Shown: piece by piece, positions 1 to 4,825 of the stretch
Position numbering within the stretch: the stretch's first letter is position 1
How the letters are laid out: every line of letters starts with the position of its first letter
Assembly (NCBI GenBank): GCA_028702895.1
Contig: JAQVNZ010000018.1
Span: 1-14,341 of the forward strand
Reading direction: 5' to 3'
Origin: Candidatus Iainarchaeum sp.
GTDB taxonomy: Archaea > Iainarchaeota > Iainarchaeia > Iainarchaeales > JAAZKV01
Length of the DNA: 14,341 nt
Position numbers and translations under genes: made by a program
Notes under the pieces: model-generated
What the model saw: only the letters and a program-made list of their open reading frames with translations
Database searches by the model: none
Told to the model about the DNA's origin: nothing

Positions 1-305
1 AAAACAAGAATATTTAATGATAAAATAATAAAACAAATTAACATATTTTTTTTAGAATCTTCAAAAATATAATTTATTAATCTAATAATCAAAAAAATAA
101 AAATTAGAATTGCTAATAATAATAATAGCGAACCATTTTGAAGAGACAATTGTGTAACACCAATAAATGTTGCAACAAAAACACTTGCAAAAGAACAAAT
201 TATTCCTAAAAAACCAACTAGTATTTCAAAAAAAATGAATTTTGAATCTTTAATTTGAATTTCAACAGTATCCAAAATATCGCTATCCACTAAATCTTTA
301 TCCAT
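1..305 (-). CDS. Membrane protein of unknown function, C-terminus cut by window edge
   Basis: I translated this by hand. The minus strand is open from an ATG at 305-303 to the left edge, about 101 codons, with no stop. The first 22 residues are polar and acidic (MDKDLVDSDILDTVEIQIKD). Three hydrophobic stretches follow: about residues 25-50 (ending in VFVATFIGVTQL), 58-77 (rich in Leu, Ile and Phe) and 86-101 (LICFIILSLNILVF). It therefore looks like an integral membrane protein with an acidic cytoplasmic N-terminus. I recognise no family. It is divergent from the TBP gene, with an AT-rich gap between them. The long run without stops in such AT-rich DNA and the clear membrane pattern support a real gene. 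Confidence 0.65.
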   Translation of the reverse strand, partial: MDKDLVDSDILDTVEIQIKDSKFIFFEILVGFLGIICSFASVFVATFIGVTQLSLQNGSLLLLLAILIFIFLIIRLINYIFEDSKKNMLICFIILSLNILV

Positions 306-636
306 GTAAAATTTTAGTGCAAAAGTAGTATTTATTATTAACTTTAAACAAAAAAATCAAAAAAAATAAATAAACGTAATATTAAAAAAATTAATTTAAA
401 AAAAATGAATTAAATAAAAAAATTAATTAATCAAAATAATTTAATAAAACTAAATATTTTAATAAATCAAAACAAATAAATTAAAACAAACAAATTAAAA
501 CAAATAAATTAATAATTAACCTAAAAAAATCAATCAAACTAATCCAATATTTTAATTAAAAATACTTAATAAAAATAATTTTATTTGGTTATGAAAAAAA
601 TTCAAAAATATGGCAAAATAATTCATTTAAAAACAT
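306..636. other. AT-rich intergenic region without a gene
   Basis: This gap separates two divergent genes. All frames are dense in stop codons and the sequence is mostly A runs broken by TTAA and AATTAATT motifs. I see no ORF, RNA or strong hairpin. The one organised element is a short tandem repeat at 470-511, listed separately. Promoters for both flanking genes must lie here or at its edges. Confidence 0.7.
470..511. repeat. Three tandem 14-bp units, AAACAAAYAAATTA
   Basis: The unit AAACAAATAAATTA occurs at 470-483 and 498-511, and the middle copy (484-497) differs only by T to C at its eighth base. The cytosines at 473, 487 and 501 set the 14-bp period. This could be plain replication slippage in AT-rich DNA or a curved upstream element for the divergent promoters. 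No function can be assigned. Confidence 0.7.
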
Positions 637-648
637 CCTTTTTAAACA
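637..648 (+). promoter_or_regulatory. TATA box/BRE of the TBP gene
   Basis: The sequence CCTTTTTAAACA is nearly identical to the box before the 5S rRNA gene (CCTTTTTAAATA at 1372-1383), where the distance to the RNA 5' end is known. The same spacing puts the TBP transcript start near 668. That lies downstream of the upstream-most possible TTG start (649), so it argues for the later start at 745 and a leader of roughly 75 nt. Confidence 0.55.
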
Positions 649-744
649 TTGCGTATTGCTTTTATATTAGGTTTAAAAGCAACGCTTTTTGACTTGAAAA
701 AGAAATCGTCGAAAAAGAAATTTTTTGACAAATGGGGTGTTATT

Positions 745-1332
745 TTGAAATATACTGTAGTTAACATGGTTGCATCTGCTTCTATAGACCAAATGCTAGA
801 TCTTTATTCTCTTGCTGTTGGAATACCAAATATTGAATATGAACCAGAACAATTTCCCGGAGCAATACTAAAAATAAAAGAACCCAAAGTATCAATGCTT
901 TTATTTAAAAATGGTAAAATTATTTGTTCAGGTGCAAGCAACGAAAAACAAATAGAACAAGGAATTAGAAAAGCAAATAAAATGATTCACGATGTTCAAC
1001 CAGATGTTAAAATAAAAAGAAACGTTGAATTTGAAATCGTTAATTTTGTTGCAACAGCATCACTAGACATGAACCTAGATTTATTCGAAGTTGCAATGAA
1101 CCTTGATAACGTTGAATACGAACCAGAACAATTCCCCGGAGCAATATTACGATTAGATGAACCAAAACTAACATTCTTATTATTCAAAAATGGGAAAATG
1201 ATTTGCGCAGGAGCAAAAAAAGAATCACACTTAAAAAAAGGATTAAAAATAGTAGAAGCAATGGTACTAGCAAAAACTAGTGCTAAAAAAGAACCAAAGA
1301 CAAAGAAAACAAAAAAAAATAAAGAAGAATAA
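745..1332 (+). CDS. tbp: TATA-box-binding protein (TBP)
   Basis: This is the general transcription factor that binds and bends the TATA box and recruits TFB and RNA polymerase. Two direct repeats of about 90 residues form the saddle. Each begins with VVNMVASAS or IVNFVATAS, contains the identical segment EYEPEQFPGAIL, and continues with LLFKNGKxICxGA. The paired phenylalanines and EPEQFPG motifs are TBP hallmarks. I start it at TTG 745, giving 195 residues, the usual archaeal length. GGTG at 736-739 sits 5 nt upstream as a ribosome-binding site, and the likely transcript start near 668 rules out the in-frame TTG at 649. The frame does stay open to 649, which would add 32 residues unlike any TBP N-terminus. 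The C-terminus is a lysine-rich tail of about 20 residues, unlike the acidic tails of many archaeal TBPs. Confidence 0.95.
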   Translation: MKYTVVNMVASASIDQMLDLYSLAVGIPNIEYEPEQFPGAILKIKEPKVSMLLFKNGKIICSGASNEKQIEQGIRKANKMIHDVQPDVKIKRNVEFEIVNFVATASLDMNLDLFEVAMNLDNVEYEPEQFPGAILRLDEPKLTFLLFKNGKMICAGAKKESHLKKGLKIVEAMVLAKTSAKKEPKTKKTKKNKEE

Positions 1333-1342
1333 TTACTAATTA

Positions 1343-1366
1343 TTTGGCCTTTGAAAAGAGGCCAAA
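1343..1366 (+). terminator. GC-containing hairpin after TBP, possible 3'-end signal
   Basis: TTTGGCCT (1343-1350) and AGGCCAAA (1359-1366) form a perfect 8-bp stem around an 8-nt loop, 10 nt after the TBP stop codon and just before the 5S TATA box. GGCC stems are rare in this AT-rich DNA, so chance is less likely. No T-run follows directly. It could end or protect the TBP mRNA, or insulate the 5S promoter. Confidence 0.4.
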
Positions 1367-1371
1367 AGAAA

Positions 1372-1383
1372 CCTTTTTAAATA
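1372..1383 (+). promoter_or_regulatory. TATA box/BRE of the 5S rRNA gene
   Basis: CCTTTTTAAATA is centred about 24 nt before the predicted 5S 5' end, the standard archaeal spacing. It shows that the 5S gene is transcribed from its own promoter. It nearly matches the box upstream of TBP. Confidence 0.65.
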
Positions 1384-1401
1384 CTCTTAAAAGAAATAAT
1401 T

Positions 1402-1519
1402 ATGAGGCGGTCATGCCACGAGGGATACACCCGGACCCATTCCGAACCCGGAAGTTAAGTCTCGTTGGGAATGGCTTGGTACTGCTCTTTGTAGTGGAAC
1501 CGGTCGCAAGCTGCCTCGC
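1402..1519 (+). rRNA. rrf: 5S ribosomal RNA
   Basis: This is the structural RNA of the large ribosomal subunit. The 5' strand GAGGCGGT (1404-1411) pairs with GCTGCCTC (1510-1517) to close helix I. CCACGAG (1416-1422) pairs with CTCGTTGG (1461-1468), with one bulged base, as helix II. The conserved loop-C region, ACCCATTCCGAACCCGGAAG, lies between them. Total length is about 118 nt. A T-run follows (1520-1524). There is no 16S, 23S or tRNA nearby, so this is a solitary 5S gene with its own promoter. The small protein ORFs that can be drawn across it are artefacts. Confidence 0.94.
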
Positions 1520-1528
1520 TTTTTGTAA
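1503..1528 (+). repeat. 3' end of 5S gene, first copy of a 26-bp repeat
   Basis: These 26 bp, covering the last bases of the 5S rRNA, its helix I 3' strand and the following T-run, recur without mismatch at 1650-1675. The first copy is part of the functional 5S gene. Confidence 0.85.
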
Positions 1529-1590
1529 AAAAAATTTTTTAATATAAAACAAACTATTTTCTAAATAAAAAAAAATTAATTTTAATTACT

Positions 1591-1675
1591 GCTAGTGCTA
1601 TTACAAAAATAGCACGAACATGCCTCGTCTAATCCTGGCGAAACAGGATGTCGCAAGCTGCCTCGCTTTTTGTAA
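1591..1675 (+). ncRNA. Possible small structured RNA ending in a copy of the 5S 3' end
   Basis: This island is visibly richer in G and C than its surroundings. It contains a perfect 8-bp hairpin, GTGCTATT (1595-1602) with AATAGCAC (1608-1615), and a 6-bp hairpin, ATCCTG (1632-1637) with CAGGAT (1644-1649), around a GCGAAA loop. It ends with the 26 bp shared with the 5S gene (1650-1675), including CTGCCTCGCTTTTTG, which looks like an RNA 3' end followed by a T-run terminator. Similarity to the 5S gene may extend weakly further upstream (GAAACAGG versus GAACCGG). It could be an independent small RNA, a 5S pseudogene fragment, or a duplicated terminator. I match no known family, including C/D-box and H/ACA RNAs. 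Confidence 0.35.
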
Positions 1676-1717
1676 TTTCTCATTTTTAACAAAAATCACA
1701 TTTGAAGATATGTTTTT

Positions 1718-1729
1718 ATTATATTTAAA
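1718..1729 (+). promoter_or_regulatory. TATA box of the guanidino-modifying enzyme gene
   Basis: TATATTTAAAAC lies about 15-20 nt before the ATG at 1742 with no ribosome-binding site between, which fits a leaderless transcript starting at or near the start codon. Confidence 0.45.
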
Positions 1730-1741
1730 ACAAGTATTAGT

Positions 1742-2716
1742 ATGCAACTTAAAGCAAAAAAAATATTACCTCTAAAAAAACAAATTGTTAAAAAAAATAG
1801 TATAAAAAAAACTATTGCTAAAAAAGCTATTACAAAAAAAACTTTTGTTACATCCCTAATCCATTCTCGCGCACAACAAAATATTAAACGAGCAAATCTT
1901 GAAAGAATTAGTATAATCAACCAACTCATATCCAAGGGTAAAAGAGTTGTCGTTTTTGTACCAAAAGAAATTAATAAAATAGAAAATGAATATTTAAAAC
2001 AAATTACTAAAAAAAGAAATGTTAAAATAATTAATGTTGAAAATAATAGTCCCTATAACACGGCTTGGCAAAGAGATTCGTTTACTAAACTAAAATCAAG
2101 ATATTATAACAAGGATAGGATGCGAGATATTAGAGCAAGAGTACCAGAACAATTAAGACGCTATTTTGGAGAAGGCGGAAGAGTAATTGACTTAGGCACA
2201 CTAAAAGGAAAAAAAAGCATAATTGTATCTAATACAGTTAAAGAAAGTGGTAACCCTAGAATAGAAAAAGAGATTAGAGAAGAAATTTCTATGCTAAAAA
2301 GACAAGGATATAACGTGTTTGAATTACCAGGACATGATTTTAGCCCACATGGTAGAACAGGCAACCCACAACTAAAAAAAGCTTGGTTTGACCACCTAGA
2401 TGTATTTGTAAATTCTATTCCAGAAAAAAAAGTTTTATTAGTTGACCCAGATTATTTGAAAAAAAATTATTCTAACATAACAGGAATTTCTAAAGCAACT
2501 GGATTTAAAATAATTAAAATACCTCAAAAAGAAAAGTATTCTTATCCTGCAAATTTTTTGAATATTGGTAATGGAGAAGTAATTGTTAATTCTGATGCAA
2601 AACAAACAATTAATTTATTAAAAAATACGGGCGTTAAAGTATTTGTTAGTCCTCGTGCAATTAGAGAAAATCTTACAATGAGAGGGAGCATTGGTTGTTT
2701 TGTTAATGTGAATTAA
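1742..2716 (+). CDS. Guanidino-group-modifying enzyme (arginine/agmatine deiminase-like)
   Basis: The family hydrolyses or transfers the guanidino or amidino group of arginine-type substrates through a cysteine thiouronium intermediate. The residues fall in the order known for arginine deiminase: Asp112 in AWQRD, Glu144 in FGEGGRVIDLG, His218 and Asp220 in FDHLDVFV, and Cys319 in RGSIGCFVNV near the C-terminus. All core catalytic residues are therefore present. At 324 residues it is shorter than arginine deiminase (about 410) and longer than dimethylarginine hydrolase (about 250-280). Residues 1-35 are a lysine-rich, low-complexity extension outside the fold, perhaps binding nucleic acid or membrane. 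The substrate (arginine, agmatine, a methylated arginine or protein arginine) cannot be told from sequence. No arginine-pathway gene is adjacent. Confidence 0.72.
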   Translation: MQLKAKKILPLKKQIVKKNSIKKTIAKKAITKKTFVTSLIHSRAQQNIKRANLERISIINQLISKGKRVVVFVPKEINKIENEYLKQITKKRNVKIINVENNSPYNTAWQRDSFTKLKSRYYNKDRMRDIRARVPEQLRRYFGEGGRVIDLGTLKGKKSIIVSNTVKESGNPRIEKEIREEISMLKRQGYNVFELPGHDFSPHGRTGNPQLKKAWFDHLDVFVNSIPEKKVLLVDPDYLKKNYSNITGISKATGFKIIKIPQKEKYSYPANFLNIGNGEVIVNSDAKQTINLLKNTGVKVFVSPRAIRENLTMRGSIGCFVNVN

Positions 2717-2826
2717 AAATAACACATTTTTTAAACTATAAAAACAATTAATATACTATAGAATAATTAATAAAAAAAATAAATTTTAAAATTATTAAAA
2801 AATAAATTTTGAGTGAGATGATTTGT

Positions 2827-3756
2827 ATGAATAAAACAATTTTTTTGATTATAGGATTAATTTTAATAATGCCTTTTTTTATTGGCCAAGAAAATTTTTC
2901 TTTAAATGTTCAAAATAAACTTAATATTGAAAATAATATTATAACCAATTTTGAAATAGATGCAAATACTTTACGCGAATCTAGAATAATCGAATTATCA
3001 AAAGATGGTGCTAATTTAAGAATTAATCAATTAAAAAGAGAAATTATTAGAAGCATGCAAGGCGCAACAGAAGTAATAGTAATTAATATTGACAAAGGCG
3101 AAGATTATAATGAATTAAAAATTATTTATGAAGAAATGAAACTTTTAAAAGAACAAATTTTAGAACTTAAAAAAGATTCAAATAATATTTTAGTAGAATT
3201 TGTTACTATTAAAAAAGAATTAATTGATTTAGTAAAAGAATTTAAATTTAATACTCAAAATAATTTAACTTTAAATGAAAAAGAAAGAATTAGAAATAGG
3301 TTAAATGATAATAACTCATTAAAACAATTAAATAACCAAATAAAAAATCAAATTAATAACGTGAATTCTCAAACTATTAAAACAAAATTATTAGACTTAA
3401 ACATGATTGATGATTCTAATTTAATATCCAATAGTAGAACAAATGAAATGAATAGTAAACAAATAAAACAAGCTTTAACAATAAAAATAAATGCAAAAAT
3501 TTCTATTAAAGATAATAATATGTTAAATGAAAAAATTATGCAAAATGCTAGTAAAATAATTAATAAAAAAATTAGTATTGCAGAACAAATTAATTCAAAA
3601 TTCAAACAAACTCAAAAAGAATTAACACAAAAAAAGATTCAAAATATTAGTGGAGAATTAAAAGAAAAATTAGAACAAAAAATAATGAATAAAAATAAGA
3701 TAGTTGAAAACATAGAACAAAAATTAAACAAGAATAATCAAAGAACAATAAAATAA
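2827..3756 (+). CDS. Secreted coiled-coil protein of unknown function
   Basis: The protein has 309 residues and I recognise no family. It opens with a Sec-type signal sequence (MNKTIFLIIGLILIMPFFIG, about residues 1-20). The rest is hydrophilic and predicted helical, with long Glu/Lys/Asn/Ile-rich stretches typical of coiled coils (around residues 90-155 and 195-305) and no second membrane segment. I start at ATG 2827 because GAGATGAT, close to the anti-Shine-Dalgarno match GAGGTGAT, lies 4-5 nt upstream. TTG 2809 and ATG 2818 in the same frame would put charged residues before the signal. Five N-X-S/T sequons are present (NFS, NLT, NNS, NAS, NIS), so it is a candidate substrate of the oligosaccharyltransferase encoded at 4826-6928. 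It is followed by a lipoprotein gene 52 bp downstream. Confidence 0.7.
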   Translation: MNKTIFLIIGLILIMPFFIGQENFSLNVQNKLNIENNIITNFEIDANTLRESRIIELSKDGANLRINQLKREIIRSMQGATEVIVINIDKGEDYNELKIIYEEMKLLKEQILELKKDSNNILVEFVTIKKELIDLVKEFKFNTQNNLTLNEKERIRNRLNDNNSLKQLNNQIKNQINNVNSQTIKTKLLDLNMIDDSNLISNSRTNEMNSKQIKQALTIKINAKISIKDNNMLNEKIMQNASKIINKKISIAEQINSKFKQTQKELTQKKIQNISGELKEKLEQKIMNKNKIVENIEQKLNKNNQRTIK

Positions 3757-3808
3757 TTTTAATAAAAATGAATTTGAAAAAAAAGATTTTTTTGATGGAG
3801 GAAATATA

Positions 3809-4048
3809 ATGAGAAAAATAATAATATTATTAATTATAATGCTTTTAAGCGGATTATTATTTGGATGTATTCAAGAACAAACAAGTAATGCTGACCAAAA
3901 TTTAGATGCAAACAAAATGGCGGATAACAGTCAAACTGATTCTTTTGATAATACTGTTCAAAACCAAGAAATTATTGATGAAATAATAAAAGATATAGAC
4001 GAGTCAATTGTAGATGAAGACGAAGTTTATGTTGGCGAAGTTTACTAA
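3809..4048 (+). CDS. Small acidic lipoprotein
   Basis: The 79-residue product starts with Arg-Lys, then a hydrophobic core and a lipobox, LLFGC, with Cys20 as the probable lipid-anchored first residue of the mature protein. The mature part is about 60 residues, strongly acidic and rich in Asp, Asn and Gln, with no recognisable domain and probably unstructured. A strong GGAGG (3797-3801) stands 7 nt before the ATG, which fixes the start. It lies 52 bp after the secreted coiled-coil gene on the same strand, so the two may be cotranscribed and act together at the cell surface. That partnership is inference. Confidence 0.7.
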   Translation: MRKIIILLIIMLLSGLLFGCIQEQTSNADQNLDANKMADNSQTDSFDNTVQNQEIIDEIIKDIDESIVDEDEVYVGEVY

Positions 4049-4126
4049 AAATGATTTTTTTTAATAAAAATTTCTTTTTTTATGAAAACAATATATTTTT
4101 AAAATTTAAAAAACTAGTTTATTATA

Positions 4127-4405
4127 ATGAATTTTAAAAAATTTTTTGAACCAAGTTGGAAAAAACTAAAATGGTTTTTTGTAATCTTTTTTATCGCACA
4201 ATTATACGTTTATGTAATCATGCCTTTTATTCCAACAATTCTATTACAAGGGTTCATTAATTTTATTCTAAATCCAACAACACTATTATTTGAGTCCAGA
4301 ATAGTAGAACCAGAACTATCAAAACCAATAATAATTACGCTAAACGCCATGTGGAATTATTTTTTAGCAACAATAATCTCAAAAGAACTTGAAAACAAAA
4401 AATAA
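4127..4405 (+). CDS. Small two-helix membrane protein of unknown function
   Basis: The product has 92 residues. A basic N-terminus (PSWKKLKW) precedes a hydrophobic segment at about residues 16-46 (FFVIFFIAQLYVYVIMPFIP and beyond). A second, weaker segment lies around residues 66-84 (PIIITLNAMWNYFLATIIS), and the tail is charged (KELENKK). There is no ribosome-binding site. AT-rich TATA-like sequence at about 4096-4110 lies 20-25 nt before the ATG, consistent with a leaderless mRNA. I recognise no family. The regular membrane pattern and codon use like neighbouring genes support it as real. Confidence 0.6.
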   Translation: MNFKKFFEPSWKKLKWFFVIFFIAQLYVYVIMPFIPTILLQGFINFILNPTTLLFESRIVEPELSKPIIITLNAMWNYFLATIISKELENKK

Positions 4406-4468
4406 ACAATTATTTTAAACCAAATAATTTTTTTTAGAATAATTTACAAAAAAAATTTCAGAGTTATG

Positions 4469-4503
4469 TTTTTAAACAAAACAATCTTTATTTTTTAGGT
4501 GAT
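4469..4503 (+). promoter_or_regulatory. TATA box and ribosome-binding site of the ferredoxin gene
   Basis: TTTTTAAAC (4469-4477) places the transcript start near 4497-4500. AGGTGAT (4497-4503) is a near-perfect match to the archaeal anti-Shine-Dalgarno sequence and ends 5 nt before ATG 4509. It therefore fixes the start and excludes TTG 4503. Confidence 0.55.
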
Positions 4504-4508
4504 TGTTA

Positions 4509-4721
4509 ATGGCTAAAATAATTCAAAAACATAATGAGTGTATTGGTTGTGGAGCATGTGCTGCAATAGACCCTATTAACTGGGAAATGGTTGGAGACAA
4601 AGCAATCTTACGCGGAGCGGAATTAAAAAACGGGATTTATGAAAAAAAATCTGATAATGTTACATTAAGTAAAGACGCAGCAAACGCTTGTCCAGTACAA
4701 TGTATTATCATTGAAGAATAA
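4509..4721 (+). CDS. Ferredoxin, single [4Fe-4S] cluster type
   Basis: This is a small soluble electron carrier of 70 residues. CIGCGAC supplies Cys11, Cys14 and Cys17, and ACPVQC supplies Cys61 followed by Pro, giving the four ligands of one [4Fe-4S] cluster in a two-part ferredoxin fold. The segment between, including WEMVGDKAIL, matches monocluster ferredoxins of the DPANN and Thermococcus kind. A fifth cysteine, Cys65, sits where most relatives have a hydrophobic residue. It could form a disulfide or be a leftover of a lost second cluster. The gene stands alone with its own promoter and no oxidoreductase beside it, so its partner is unknown. Confidence 0.9.
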   Translation: MAKIIQKHNECIGCGACAAIDPINWEMVGDKAILRGAELKNGIYEKKSDNVTLSKDAANACPVQCIIIEE

Positions 4722-4825
4722 TTTTTTCAAAAAAAGGATTTTATTCAAACAAATGATATTTTTAATGTTTGCGTAAAACAAATAATTAAGATTAATAGTT
4801 AAAACAAATAATTAATTGTGATATA

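Noticed and set aside
649..744. 32-residue N-terminal extension of TBP from TTG 649
   Set aside because: It lies partly upstream of the likely transcript start and is unlike TBP; TTG 745 has a ribosome-binding site.
1344..1547. Plus-strand ORF of 67 codons
   Set aside because: It lies across the 5S rRNA gene, whose structure explains the sequence; the peptide is an artefact.
1591..1675. tRNA, C/D-box or H/ACA RNA
   Set aside because: There is no cloverleaf, no paired C and D boxes and no terminal ACA arrangement, so it is kept only as an unassigned structured RNA candidate.
3369..3605. Hydrophobic minus-strand ORF of 78 codons
   Set aside because: It is antisense to the Lys/Asn-rich coiled-coil gene; reverse complements of A-rich codons give Phe/Leu/Ile and mimic membrane segments.
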